A DNA stretch of 64,000 nt from Zoroaster sp. YZ-2022 (GCA_029582265.1 CM055817.1:27956258-28020257), one strand, 5' to 3'. Shown: positions 11,601 to 22,380, numbered from the stretch's first letter. Translations and numbers: made by a program. Notes: generated by a model not told the origin, from the sequence alone.

Positions 11601-14600
11601 CACGGCTAATGACTGAGCAGGTCAGTCACGGTGACTGTTTGGCCGTGGTTCACCCACGAACCGTGTTCGGTGTGAAGGGGTGGAGTCCGAGGAAAGTATT
11701 CGGAAAATAGACTAAGTCCAAAGGACGGCTCCAAGCCACGTGGCGGGAGGGTGTGGCACGCACACAAGGCTCTCGCTGGTGTTGCATTATGCATTGCGTT
11801 AGCGCTGGATATGCACGAGGAAAAGTAGCGTCCTTGTATGGATTGCATATTCATAGCGGACAATCGAGGGTCCGGGGAAACAAACCCTGGGACTTAGACT
11901 GCTTAAAATTGCATCGTAAGCAAAATATTGGAAGTGGAAGAAGTGAAATAGAGGGTGCTAATATTTGTCAAAAATCAAAGGGTAACATTCGTAAAAATAT
12001 GATAATTGCCTTGAGTCAGGGAATCTGTCAAAGATGGCAGCAACATAGCTAAGACATGTAATTTTCTCTTTTTTAATACAGATCGGCGGTGCCCTAATGA
12101 ATGTAGTTGCCAATACGATGATAAAAGCAATCTAAATGTGATTTGTAAGAACGGTTGGAACGAAACAACTGTTTCAAACATCGTGAAGATCACGAAGATA
12201 CTGTTTATAATAAAGATAAATTTATTAAACTTACTTCCTGTACGCTACTTTAGACCAATTCGACTTTTCAGTTCACAAACTTCACAAAATAATTACTGAT
12301 AAATAATTTATTCTTGGTCAACAGTTTTGAAAAGTCACAGTTTTGTCTTACCCCTTAAAGAAAACTAACATTTCAGGTGTGTCTAGCTTGAAACACTCTG
12401 TCTTAGGCATTCAACACAAGATTGCTTTTACAAATACTAATTTCAAATGAATATTTAATTGATTTCACTATACATTCAAGAGTCTGAATCATAATGATAT
12501 TTTTGTCTCTGCTTAGTACACTTTCAGGATCAGGAGCAAATAACAGTGTCCTCAATGCTGGTCTGTACAAAGGATTCATGCTACTTAATGCTCTGTAAGT
12601 TTACAATAAGGGAATAACATTTTGCTGCGTGCGCGGTCTTTACCGCACAAAACCGGTCATTAACCTACGGTAAAGACCAAGCATCCTCTTGATTTCAAAA
12701 TGTACAAAAATAGATTTTTGTTAACTAAAGCCAAATAGAAATGTCCAAATTAACGTTTTGGGGACATACGAAACACTTCCAAAATACACGAATCAGGCGC
12801 GTGATGCCAATCTTAGCTACTCTGATTGGTTGAAATCCGTGTCGCGCGGCGCACAAAACAGCTGGTGAATGGTTGTCACATGAGCTTTGATTTTGATAAG
12901 GCATTCTTTACCACCCCACGTGATTACGTTTTTGTCCAGTCATTTAAGAATACCGTTTCTAAGATGTAAACCAAAAAAAGTCTCCAGTTTCTGGTCTCCG
13001 CGCGCGTCGCCTCAGACCCGCGCGCAGGCATTTGTTTTATTGTCGTCGTCGTCGTCGTCGGTGTTGTTGTCGTTGGTGCTATTGGTGTTGTTGTCGCCGT
13101 TGCCATCGTCGTCGTCGCTATAAACCATGTCCAATTACAACTACAATTGGGTCAATTGTAATTCTGTCGTGCTGTGTTTTAACGCTCTTTTTCACATAGG
13201 AGTATGGACGTTTGTCCAATTTGTGCGGTTTCTCTTAGCCACTATACTTTGTGTATGGGAAATCTGGTTCAAATAACTGCGTATCATGTATTTCACTGGT
13301 TGGCAAAAAATAAATAAATAAATAAATAAAAATGTTGGCCTAACGACAATTATTGAATTAAAGCCACTTTGCACTATTGACACTCTCGAAAAAACTTATC
13401 ACTGATTTACACGAACATTATAATTGGTGTAAAGTTGATGATGGTTTCAGTAAGCTCTTAAAATAATTATTAATATCAGATTGCTATTGTGATGGATAGC
13501 TGGTCTATTCATCGGGATCGAAGATAGACAGGAGACTTTGAAAAAAAACAGCCAGGAACAAGAATATATGAGCTCTTAATTTTATTACATGAAATCCACA
13601 ATAACTACCGAATCTCCAGTTAATAAATGAGTTTGACGCGGGACCCACTGTTATCGATAACACAGTGGATCCAGTGCACTCGGCCACATTGCCATGAGCA
13701 GCACACACATCCCTTGAGAACAAACAGACATCAAGCGTTTGTGACCACTAGATTTTTATAGAGTAGGTTACGTAATATAAATTCCACAGGTGATTCGGAA
13801 ATCACAATAGTCGTTATGTTACAAAAGTATTTAACAGAAGTCATTGAATAATAATAAAAGCTAACTACATCACACTATAATTAAGTATTTAAGTACATTT
13901 CATGAGTGATAATATTAAAAAGCGGTCACATTCCCCCATTGACCTCTGCCAATCTTTTTCACTTTAAAAACAATTTTAAATATACTGCATGGTGGTATTT
14001 GCCAACCGCTTTATAACCCCTGGTATATACTGTGCATTTTGAATATAACGTTTCAGATATCTACGCATCTATTTTTGCTCACTTTTCCTGCTTGTTTGAT
14101 ATAGGTCGTTGGCTGGTAATGAAATCAACCAACTACGTCCTAGGACCTTCGTCGATCTTAGCAACCTAACATTTTTGTAAGTAAAACAAATACAAAACGA
14201 GTAAATAACGAGTTATTACAAAGGGCCCAGATAGAGTATAACTTTATGATCTGGATTACAATAAGAGCCGGTTTAAAAAATGTAAGATTAAAAATGACGC
14301 TACACCCAACGAATACTATTTACAGCATTTCTAATTTGAAACTCTGTAAAAAGAGATACTGATGTCGAGTTGTAATGACGAGTTGTCAAACTATCAGTTC
14401 TTCTCAGAATCAACACACAATGACAACTCATTACAGATATTCCATGGTGCTAATGGAAACCTTCCTTTCACAGTTCTACCATGCCACTATGCAAAACCTC
14501 AAATACTAATAATATACTTAGAGTGTTGAAAAGGACGTCTCGATGAATCACATACGTGATCGAGAAGACGATCAGAGTATACTGATCGTAATGTCGAGTT

Positions 14601-17600
14601 ATCAAACCACTGGTTCTTCTCAAAACCAATTCACTATTACAACTCCTTAGAGATATTACAAGGTGCTACTGGAAACCTCCCCCTTACTAACTTCTAAGAA
14701 ATATAAAGCCTCAAATCCTACTAATCTGAAAAAAAACTTTGATTTTTTTTTAATGCAGGGACATCTCGATGAACCAAATAAAAGTTCTTGAGGCGAAGTC
14801 TTTCTCTGAACTCAAGAATTTGAAAGTCATGTGAGTGAACTTCTTTTTGTGGATTTACTTTGGGGAAAAGAGGTTGCTACGGAGCCCCTAAAGGGACATA
14901 TGATGAAAACAAATTTACGTGCGAAGAAATAATTTGAGTTCTTTATTTCGTGCGCTCGAAATCATTTCGTGCTCACGAAATAATTTCGTGCACTCGAAAT
15001 ATGTTATTTCGTGCGCTCCAAATCATTTCGTGCACTCGAAATATAATATTTCGTGCACTCGAAATCATTTCGTGCGCTCGAAATCATTTCGTGCGTTGAA
15101 ATCTCTGCGTTCGCTGGATATCAATGGGTAACTCCTAAAATAGGGCTTATGTGAATTATGTCATCATCATTTAGCAGCAAGCTAGGAGCAAGGATAGTTA
15201 GACGACAAAGGGCACAATTACAAGGTGAGATTCCGAGCGCACGAAATGATTTCGAGCGCACGAAATGATTTCGAGAGCACGAAGTGATTTCAAGAGCACG
15301 AAATGATTTCGAGAGCACGAAATACTTTATTTCGAGCGCACGAAATAAATGATTTCGAGCGCACGAAATGATTTCGAGCGCACGAAATGATTTCGAGAGC
15401 ACGAAATGATTTCGATAGTACAAAATGATTTCGATAGCACGAAATGATTTCGAGCGCACGAAATGATTTCGAGAGCACGAAATGATTTCGAGAGCACGAA
15501 ATGATTTCGAGAGCACGAAATACTTTATTTCGAGCGCACGAAATAAATGATTTCGAGCGCTCGAAATGATTTCGAGCGCACGAAATGATTTCGAGTGCAC
15601 GAAATGATTTCGAGAGCACGAAATGATTTCGATAGCACAAAATGATTTCGAGCGCACGAAATGATTTCGAGGGGACGAAATAATTTATTTCGAGTGAGCG
15701 AAATGATTTCGAGCGCACGAAATAAATAATTTGGCGTCCACGAAATGATTTCGAGTGCACGAAATGATTTCGAGTGCACGAAATATTATATTTCGAGTGC
15801 ACGAAATGATTTCGAGCGCACGAAATAAAGAACTCAAATTATTTCTTCGCATGTAAATTTGTTTTCATCATATATCCCTTTAGGGGCTCCGTAGGTTGCC
15901 TTGTTGATGACTATAATTACTGTAATATAGTGTTTATATTTACAGTTAAAATACGAACTCAATTCAAATCGTGGGGAAGCCCATGGTTTAAGTCTAATCA
16001 TACCCATTTGAATGTGTCAAAAATCAGAATTAATATCATGGGAAGGTATTAAACGGACATAATTATTCAATGAAGTTAATATTTAATTACACTTAAACAT
16101 TTCAATAAAAACTACTGTTACGATCCGAAAATCTTCAGACTATCCGTGAATGCAAATTATTCAAAAAGCCTGAATTTTCTCAGATGCAACAAAGAAATCA
16201 AACAAGGTCACACTGATACAAAGAACAAAGAAACAAAGTGATTTAATAATGAAAATATCAACCGCTTCAAATATCGACGGGGTTTAACAAGCGTACAATG
16301 ATTAGGGTAAACAAGTGTACATTAAGAAAAGATCTTATACTAAATAAGAAGATCTTACGGGCGAGGACTGAGCAGGCTCCAGCGAAAATGACACAAAAAC
16401 TGTTCTCTGACACGGTGTAAATAGAGCTGGACGTGGGGCGAATTCACCTCCAACAAACAGCCGGAAATAGACGAAACCACGGGGACACAAGTCGACTACC
16501 GTGACAAAAATATGGGTAAAAGGAAATCCCAAAAATACTGAACTGTAGATTTAGTTCACAAAATGTCTCTTCCGGAATTAAATTCAGCTCTCATACACTT
16601 CACTCGGTCAAGACGAACTTTCTCAAAACACTCCACAGACGAGTCGTAAGCGACATCACAGGTCCTAGTGGGTGTACACTGAAGTATCGATATAGTCTCA
16701 TCAAGTCTTGATGGTTTGCTCAAGTCCTGCCTAAAGTCCTCTACCAGCCCGTATTTATAGTTTTTAATCCCTTCTAGAAAATACTAGAGATTTCTTCTTC
16801 ACTTCACTTCTAGAAATTTCTGAAAATTACATCATTTTCCAAAAGAAACTTCCAGAACGTTCTATTCATAACCCGTAAACATGATCCCGCCCCCTTTGGG
16901 GTCAACACGCGGTCACGCACGGATTATCTCCACATACGGTTTGTGTGTATATATGTAACACTACATACATTTGAAGATCCATTTTTCTTTCATTTCATGT
17001 TTCAGGATTGCAAAGGACATTCCTCTCCGAAGCATACAAATGGGGGCGTTTAGTGGACTCGGTAATCTCAACACACTGTAAGAAAAAAATCATAAAGTAA
17101 ATCAGCTCAGTCGGTGTTAAAGATTTTTATGAAAACGGAATTAAATATTTCGGCTTTTTGAATTGTTGCATTATATTAATGTATGCGGTATTCAGTGACA
17201 GGTCTTTTATAGCTGAAGTTATCGTTTCAAGTTAATTGCTGTGAAGAGTCTAATTTGCATGTCTATGTTTGATCATGATCTTAATTCAGAGTTCTGATCA
17301 GAGGTGAACCAAGTGATGACCCTGTCCTTGTGGAGAGTGGTGCGGCGACTGACTTAGTGAGTTTACAGAAGTTGTAAGTGTCAAAGAAGTTTGTAGACTT
17401 ATTGATTATTATACAAAGACAGCAGTTTGTGCTGATCGATGTCTTATAGGTGAAAATGACTTTTTGTTGACAACAACAAAGAGATAACAACGCTAACGGC
17501 GATGACGAGGATTTTGAGGATAATAACGATGAAGAACGATAATAACGATGTGGGTTCGAATCCCGCCCGACTCGCCTGTGAAGTTTTTTCCACAGACACT

Positions 17601-18948
17601 CGAAAAGCACTGAGTATGCAGGGCAAAATTAAATCAAACGAAGAGGAAGATGATGACGATGATGATGATGATGTTGACGATGACGAAATGTATGACAAAA
17701 TCTGTTTTCTATTGGCATTTCAGGTACGTGGACGACTACAAACTTTGTTGTGAGTTTGTATCATCTTTACCTAACTTCGTGATATCACAATGTGAGACGA
17801 CTGAGTTACAACCTCCACTTAACCTCTGTGGCATTCTCATGCGAAACACATTCCTCCGCGTATCCATGTGGGTTCTTGGAGTAAGCGCCCTCATCGGCAA
17901 TGTTGTGGTTATCGTCCAAAGAGCAAGGGAGTGCCAAGGGATCCGAAATAGAAATCATAACACGAAAATAAGTCACTCAATTACAGTTCTAAATCTAGCC
18001 GTGTCTGACTTCATGATGGGGGTTTATATGCTCATTATTGCATTGGCAGATCTGCATTTTGGTGAGACGTATTTCCAAGTGGCCAAGCAATGGCGGTCAA
18101 GCGTGATATGCAAAATAGCTGGCATGTTTTCGGTCTTTTCATGCGAGGCGTCTGTGTTTATTGTTACGCTTGCAAGCGTAAATTGTTTCTGGAGTATCGT
18201 GTACCCCTTCAGCTCATGGCAACCAAGCAAGAAATCCACCATTTTAGTTCTACTCGTGATTTGGTCAGTATCACTTGGTTTGAGTATTGGACCAACGGTC
18301 TTTGGTAGCGGGTCTGATTCGGATATCTATGATTTATCCGATGTGTGCATAGGACTACCACTCATCACCAAACCAACTGCTTTCGAGGTCAAAGAGGGCG
18401 CTATTGATAATCCACTGGGGAGCCAGACTGTATCGATTCCTGTTGGCACAGGTCAGAAACCAGCCTGGATTTTCTCAATTATCCTCTTTCTTGGCGTCAA
18501 CCTAATCTGTTTCCTGGTGGTGTTCGTCTGCTACGTGGGAATTTTTGTCAAAGTCAAGCGCACATCGAATAAGGTCCGTGTGGCTGCTCACCGTGATCGG
18601 GAAATCAGAATGGCAGTCAAAATGGCATTCATAGTCGGCACTGACTTCGCTTGCTGGATGCCGGTTATCATCATGGGGATTCTTTCTCAGACTGGGGTGG
18701 TAGTAATCGGTCCAGACATGTATGCCTGGATTGTTGTCTTCATCCTACCCATAAACTCGTCCCTGAACCCGTACATATACACTCTTTTTACGTCTACATC
18801 GGAAGAGCGATCAAAGAGCACGAAACCCAAATCAATTCCACCGAATAAGGAATTATTAGACACATTGAGCAAGAGTGTTCACAATCACAAATATCCTCAA
18901 AACAAGGAATTGACGGGAGGTAAAAACACTGATGAAAATACAATATAA
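5331..18948 (+). CDS. Receptor A: CUB-LDLa-LRR relaxin-receptor-type GPCR (10 exons; 5' end not found)
   Basis: Ten exons join with matching phases (2,303 coding bases: two bases completing a split codon, then 766 codons and a stop). Order: CUB, two LDLa modules, a cysteine-rich LRR cap, about six LRRs encoded by phase-2 exons, and one 7TM exon. This is the layout of type C LRR GPCRs (relaxin receptors RXFP1/2 and molluscan GRL101), with a CUB added at the N-terminus. RXFP-type receptors sit in the plasma membrane and couple peptide binding by the LRR/LDLa ectodomain to G proteins. Here the DRY position reads Asn-Cys-Phe, so coupling may be altered. The first visible exon starts in phase 1, so at least one upstream exon (signal peptide) must exist. 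Exons: 5331-5675, 6032-6148, 9863-9979, 12082-12202, 12517-12594, 14105-14176, 14759-14830, 17006-17077, 17290-17373, 17724-18948. The ligand is unknown. The gene converges with receptor B. Confidence 0.88.
6032..6148 (+). CDS. Receptor A exon: LDLa module 1
   Basis: Acceptor TTTGTACAG, donor GTAAGA, phase 1-1 (117 bp). It has six cysteines in LDLa spacing and an acidic calcium loop (CDGFKDCQGNGIDEQNC). This start was preferred over AG sites further upstream because only it keeps phase with the CUB exon. Confidence 0.85.
6943..7500 (+). pseudogene. DIRS RNase H-like region (frameshifted)
   Basis: Successive pieces in different frames carry TDASLNGWGAH (about 6949-6984), ELLAVYYALRSF (about 7050), SPALNTLTKQLWFWCLQQG with CHIPGINNVHADSLAR (about 7170-7290), and a DLFASR...FPDPEAETCDAFAFSWK tail (to about 7480). 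These are the RNase H and adjacent segments of a DIRS pol. A G-run at 7153-7165 and other indels break the frame. Confidence 0.8.
7861..8770 (+). pseudogene. DIRS tyrosine recombinase (broken, MITE inside)
   Basis: Left of the inserted MITE is HPLIVRFM...FNIRPPLP (about 7970-8027). Right of it are RYSHLLGYW (8214 on), SLKHLTFKL with an arginine in QVRGHK (about 8278-8355), a PPHQGVG...IARWLK block (about 8540-8600), AGIDTSVFKARNLRSAST (about 8602-8655) and TFPKFYNR with the candidate catalytic Tyr (about 8720-8740). The usual His before the second catalytic Arg reads Arg here. Frames shift several times, so the enzyme is dead. Confidence 0.75.
8030..8211. mobile_element. Tc1/mariner-type MITE (182 bp) nested in the DIRS
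   Basis: Ends are CAATCCCGGCCAAA and TTTGACCGGGATTG (imperfect terminal inverted repeats), flanked by TA on both sides (8028-8029, 8212-8213), the target duplication of Tc1/mariner. No coding capacity. The DIRS recombinase reading resumes directly after the right TA. Confidence 0.88.
9863..9979 (+). CDS. Receptor A exon: LDLa module 2
   Basis: Acceptor TTTACATAG, donor GTAAGT, phase 1-1 (117 bp). Six cysteines end in CDGHVDCPQGDDEKEC, a canonical LDLa calcium site. An LDLa is essential for signalling in RXFP1/2. Confidence 0.9.
9980..12081. other. Large intron of receptor A with a GC-richer block
   Basis: From about 10920 to 11950 the DNA is clearly richer in GC than its surroundings. On the minus strand there is a CCAAT motif near 11353 and a TATATAAT motif near 11294. 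No protein was recognised. An old LTR or other retroelement piece is possible, but I could not find ends or a target duplication. Confidence 0.35.
12082..12202 (+). CDS. Receptor A exon: LRR N-terminal cap
   Basis: Acceptor TTAATACAG, phase 1 in and phase 2 out (121 bp). CPNECSCQYD...VICKNGW is the C-x3-C-x-C...C cap found before the LRRs in this family. The donor (GTTTAT) is weak; it was chosen because it alone gives the phase-2 Leu split shared by the LRR exons. Confidence 0.7.
12517..12594 (+). CDS. Receptor A exon: LRR 1
   Basis: Acceptor CTGCTTAG, donor GTAAGT, phase 2-2, 78 bp (26 residues, two more than the usual 24). Pattern NNSVLNAGLYKGFMLLNAL. Confidence 0.78.
12635..12682. repeat. 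Short imperfect inverted repeat
   Basis: GGTCTTTACCG and CGGTAAAGACC face each other about 20 bp apart. It could be the tip of a small hairpin element, but no wider ends were found. Confidence 0.4.
13039..13115. repeat. Trinucleotide tract (GTC/GTT)n
   Basis: Imperfect GTC and GTT triplets lie in the LRR intron. They open low-complexity Ser/Leu and Thr frames that are not genes. Confidence 0.85.
14105..14176 (+). CDS. Receptor A exon: LRR 2
   Basis: 72 bp, phase 2-2, acceptor TTGATATAG, donor GTAAGT. SLAGNEINQLRPRTFVDLSN is a textbook 24-residue LRR. Confidence 0.88.
14345..14690. repeat. Two tandem copies of a dispersed repeat (also at 43040-43270)
   Basis: 14345-14475 and 14555-14690 share a core with TGTCGAGTT, ACTATCAGTTCTTCTCAGAA/ACCACTGGTTCTTCTCAAAA, a run of ACAACTC and a GATATT...GGTGCTA segment. 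A third copy lies in receptor B's intron at about 43040-43270. Each contains a GGTTCTTCTCAGAACC-like hairpin. No coding. Confidence 0.65.
14759..14830 (+). CDS. Receptor A exon: LRR 3
   Basis: 72 bp, phase 2-2, acceptor TTAATGCAG, donor GTGAGT. Pattern DISMNQIKVLEAKSFSELKN. Confidence 0.88.
14878..15893. mobile_element. Foldback (palindromic) element, about 1 kb, built of CGAAATGATTTCG units
   Basis: The outer about 60 bp (TACGGAGCCCCTAAAGGG...) are repeated inverted at the right end. GGTTGC flanks both sides (14872-14877 and 15894-15899). Inside, 19-bp units containing the self-complementary CGAAATnATTTCG form a short left arm (about 14935-15110) and a long right arm (about 15232-15835) in opposite sense. 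Long open frames here are repeat artefacts. It lies between the LRR 3 and LRR 4 exons of receptor A. Confidence 0.88.
16116..16960 (-). mobile_element. Solo LTR, copy 2 (845 bp), inverted relative to copy 1
   Basis: Ends TGTTAC...GTAACA, with CTAC on both sides (16112-16115, 16961-16964) as the 4-bp target duplication. TATA box at 16752-16759 on the minus strand. Its right end lies only 45 bp before the LRR 4 exon of receptor A, so the exon's branch point and pyrimidine tract are squeezed into the remaining gap. Confidence 0.9.
17006..17077 (+). CDS. Receptor A exon: LRR 4
   Basis: 72 bp, phase 2-2, acceptor CATGTTTCAG, donor GTAAGA. IPLRSIQMGAFSGLGNLNTL fits an LRR. Confidence 0.85.
17290..17373 (+). 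CDS. Receptor A exon: last LRR
   Basis: 84 bp (28 residues), phase 2-2, acceptor TTAATTCAG, donor GTAAGT. The repeat is longer than the others and acidic (RGEPSDDPVLVES), ending in DLVSLQKL before the hinge. Confidence 0.8.
17540..17620 (+). mobile_element. tRNA-derived SINE fragment (B box)
   Basis: GTGGGTTCGAATCCCGCCC (about 17550-17568) is a perfect tRNA T-arm/B-box motif, followed by non-tRNA sequence. No matching A box was seen just upstream, so it is a fragment. Confidence 0.5.
17645..17695. repeat. (GATGAC/GATGAT)n tract
   Basis: An Asp/Met-coding low-complexity tract sits 30 bp before the 7TM exon acceptor and artificially lengthens the open frame upstream. Confidence 0.85.
17724..18948 (+). 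CDS. Receptor A exon: hinge, 7TM domain and C-tail
   Basis: Acceptor GGCATTTCAG, phase 2 in. It starts with YVDDYKLCC, the cysteine hinge of type C LGRs. Seven hydrophobic spans follow: TM1 FLRVSMWVLGVSALIGNVVV, TM2 with NLAVSD, TM3 after Cys of VICKIAG, TM5 WIFSIILF, TM6 TDFACWMPVI, TM7 with NPYIY. At the cytoplasmic end of TM3 the DRY position is Asn-Cys-Phe (18181-18189), not Asp-Arg-x. The tail of about 55 residues is Lys/Ser-rich and has no further domain. Stop at 18946-18948. Confidence 0.92.
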
Positions 18949-20100
18949 ATGTAGTGAAAAGTGACTGCACTTGATTTGTCGATTAAATGAGAATCAAGTA
19001 GTGGCAGGTATATAAAAATACGTTTACATTTCCACAAATTCAATATAATTTTTTTTGCACACACAAGATTTCTTCAAATGTATTGTACATTAACATAATA
19101 TTAGAATACGTTTAATTCTACTTATCCACAAGGAAAAGTATAAAAACAAATATAAAACTAGAGGTTAAGCTTTAATGAAAACGCTGACATGGGTTTCGGA
19201 TGTATTGATAATATTGGGCACTGATGTCCCAAGTTCTTTGTTTAGTGTTAAGAAAGTTATGATATATTGAAATAAGCATTAATTGTAGTCATTGTATAAA
19301 AGAAAGTTGCGTTGTGTGTTGCTTAGGCATCCAAGTAGTACTAACTCGTCCAAACGTAATTTTAGGCAAGACCCGATCGACAGGACGGGTGGGTAGATGA
19401 GACTGTGAGTGGGAGTTTTTTGGGACATAGGTGCCAGGAGACTGATGAGGTGTTTGTTATTGTTCGAAATTGACATTACTGTTTGCAGTATTATCTGTAC
19501 AGATATTACAACAATAGTACAAAATTGCAAGGAAGTGTTCGATGAAAACGAACACAGGGGTTTCGGCTACATGTATATTGATAATTATTGGGACACTGAG
19601 TTTTTTGTTTAGTATTTACAATATATTGAAATAAACTTAAAACGCATGAACTGTAATCATTGTACACACACATTTCATTGTTTGTCCCCTAGACGTTTGA
19701 GACAATTTGTATGTGGATAAATGCAAAGGATGTAACGAATCAAGTTAATGCCCTTCCATTAAATGTGTACAACGATTCTCAAATGATTCAAACATACGAA
19801 AACAAAGAACATCGTATTGTAGAATCAAGTAACCCATTTGTACAAACCCTGTAGCTTGCGCTATGTACAAACACTATGTCGTCATAATCATACCAACGTG
19901 TACAGTCCCTATGGAAATTTCCGCAAAACCACCTTTCTGCAAAACCACCACCGGACAAGAATTTAATGACAACAGAACGTGCACTATTTGTTATTGCTAT
20001 CGTGATAAAGGGTGAGAAAGAATGGTACCACCTTCTACCCATAGTTGGTAAATTCGAGCAATAACATTTCGAAATTTATATTGACTACATCATAATCTTC
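18949..20100. other. 3' flank of receptor A
   Basis: Probably 3' UTR and then spacer. ATTAAA occurs at 18982-18987 and AATAAA at 19630-19635; either could serve as a poly(A) signal. No other gene seen. Confidence 0.4.
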
Positions 20101-20102
20101 GC

Positions 20103-20480
20103 AGATTAGACTAAATGAAATAATATTTACTGACGTAATGATGACGTAATTGGTTTTAGAAACTAAGTCACATTATGGGCTTTCATATGGTGCATGTTTT
20201 GTTTTTATGCGAAAATGCCAAATACATATGTGACAGGTTGTGGGTCGAGTTTTGTTTAGGTCGAGTTTTCACAAGGGTCGAGATGTCTTAAAGCCCTGCA
20301 GGGTCAAACTATTTGTTTAGGTCCACTTGTCCGTTCTCGCCAATCTATACATCCCCCAAATTAGACTAAAATGTTAATAACATAATATTTACTGACGTTA
20401 TGGTGACGTACTTTGTTTTATATACTAATTCACATTACATACTTTCATTTATGGTGCATGTTTTGTATTGATGTGACGAT
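20103..20480. repeat. Direct duplication of about 120 bp
   Basis: 20103-20222 and 20360-20480 share ATTAGACTAAA, ATAATATTTACTGACGT, GTGACGTA and TGGTGCATGTTTTGT in the same order, about 257 bp apart. Confidence 0.7.
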
Positions 20481-20689
20481 GCTAAGTATGACATCATCCA
20501 TCGACAATTTTCACGTGTTAAACCTATGGGATTTTGGCGGAAACAAGAAGAAAAATAATAGGCTTTCGAACGAAAACAATAGGTTTTCGGCTACCAGGCC
20601 GAAACCCTAATACAGAAATAACGTTTTACAGCACACGGGTTATGTAAATAAGAAATGCTATGTGTTATACTTGTCAGACACCTAATCCA

Positions 20690-22380
20690 AGTAAGTTGCT
20701 TACAAATTTTAGTATATTTTAAAATTATTTGAGCACGGAAGTTTGCAGGTGTTTTATTACCCATTTTGGAATTTTTCATAAAATAGGTTGAAACTAGATT
20801 TAGTGAGCAGTTACGTATTACTATACTCAATAGCTTTTACAAAATGGTCATGGAGGCCGTTTACGCAAAGCAGTGGTTGTCGCCAGCCAAGCCTATTTGC
20901 TCCATTTCCATTTAAGTAAGAGTTTTCATTTGTTAAGCATCTTAGAAAACTCCTAAAATATAGGAAAATGTATGATTGATAGGAAATGAAAGGAGGTTGT
21001 TATGGATGCAACAGGGAAGTATTTCCAATTTGTATATAAACTGACTTATTCAATCATTGGAGCAACACAATAAGCACAAAAGAATAATGTTTTCATTTCC
21101 ACACATTCTATAGAAAAAAGACCAGAATTTCGCTGTTTATATTTATTCAAAGTTATTTTAAATTTACATAATTGGAAAAGTACCTTTAATTCTACTTTAT
21201 ACTGTTTTGTTTTGCCCACAAAAAAAAATTCCCGTTTCGGAAATGCTGACGCGCGGGGTAAAAAACCGGATATTTTCTTTTGGCATTATCCACAAACAAA
21301 TAGACTTAAAAAGAACACCTTTAACAGCACATACATTAAGTAAACACGTGATGTTAGGTGTTCTACTTTTCAGACACCGAATCTGTTAGTTGCTTACAAA
21401 TTGTAGTTTATTTGTAATTATTTGAGCACGGAAATTGCACGTGTTTTAATTAATCCATTTGGAATTTTGCACAAAAGATGTTGAAATTAGATTTAGTGAA
21501 CAGTTACGTGTTAAAACAATAAATTAAAAACAATAGATTTTAGAAATGGACATTGACTCTCCGTGTGTGACCTAAAGAGGGCGCCGTTTATGCAAAACAG
21601 TGATTGTTACCAGCCAAGACTATTTTTTATTTACTGTCAATCACCCTAAACAAGGCCAATAGCCACTAGAGTGTAAGGGGTTACTTATGCGATATGTCAT
21701 CCACCATTTAAGCAAGATTACATTTTTTTAAATGTTTTTCTTAAACTTAAATAGATCGTAAGTTGGTGGAAAGCAATCAGCTTGAAGGGCGTTCCATTGT
21801 AATGCTGTTCTAGGGATGAAGCTATCCAAATGGAACTTACTCTTGATTTTGGGGAGTCGAAGATAGTGAGGGTGTTCCCTTCTTGTTTAGCAAAGCGAGT
21901 AACACAAGAGAAATCTCTGCGCTTAGGTATTAGCTCATGTAGCTCAGCAGAATAATCCCCGTAATAATAACGGTAGAGCAGTGAAAGGCTGGCTACATTC
22001 CTACGATGTGAGAGAGGTTGAAGGGAGGAAAAAAGCTCTTCACCAACTAGTCCCTTGATGCGGTGTTGATACTGATGCTTTGGAGGCACCTGCCCAGATG
22101 TGGGCACAGCATTCCGTCTTGGGCCTGACCCGATCTGACTTGATTTGCTCCATTTCCTTAAATATAGAGTTTTCATTTGTTAAATATCTTTAAAAATGGC
22201 CGATGGAAATCTCTCTTTTTCTGGTAGAAAAACTATATATAGTTGGCAATTGTTTTCCAAAAAAGGAAAGGTATGATTTGAAATGAGAAGAGGTTGGTGA
22301 GAGAATGGGATGTAACAGGAAGCAATTCTTGTTTGTATATAAAACTGACTTTATTCAATCATTAAAGCAACACAATTACA
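20690..22380. repeat. Tandem duplication (about 0.7 kb unit), second copy interrupted by a LINE
   Basis: Copy 1 (20690-21080) and copy 2 (21392-21624 plus 22142-22380) share TGCTTACAAATT, TTATTTGAGCACGGAA, GTTTACGCAAAGCAGTG/GTTTATGCAAAACAGTG, GCTCCATTTCC and GTATATAAA..CTGACTT in order. In copy 2 the alignment is broken between 21624 and 22142 by retroelement sequence. Confidence 0.72.
21625..22141 (-). mobile_element. 5'-truncated LINE 3' end
   Basis: Minus-strand coding (within 22176-21718) has LSHRRNVASLSLLYRYYYG, ELHELIP, a TR...HY-like stretch and WIASSLEQHYNGTPFKL. This is the conserved C-terminal end of non-LTR reverse transcriptases. It interrupts the second copy of the local tandem duplication. 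Confidence 0.75.

Noticed and set aside
14919..15802. Several 70-178-residue frames rich in RNHFVRSKSF-type repeats
   Set aside because: They translate the foldback element's 19-bp units; all frames and strands look alike.
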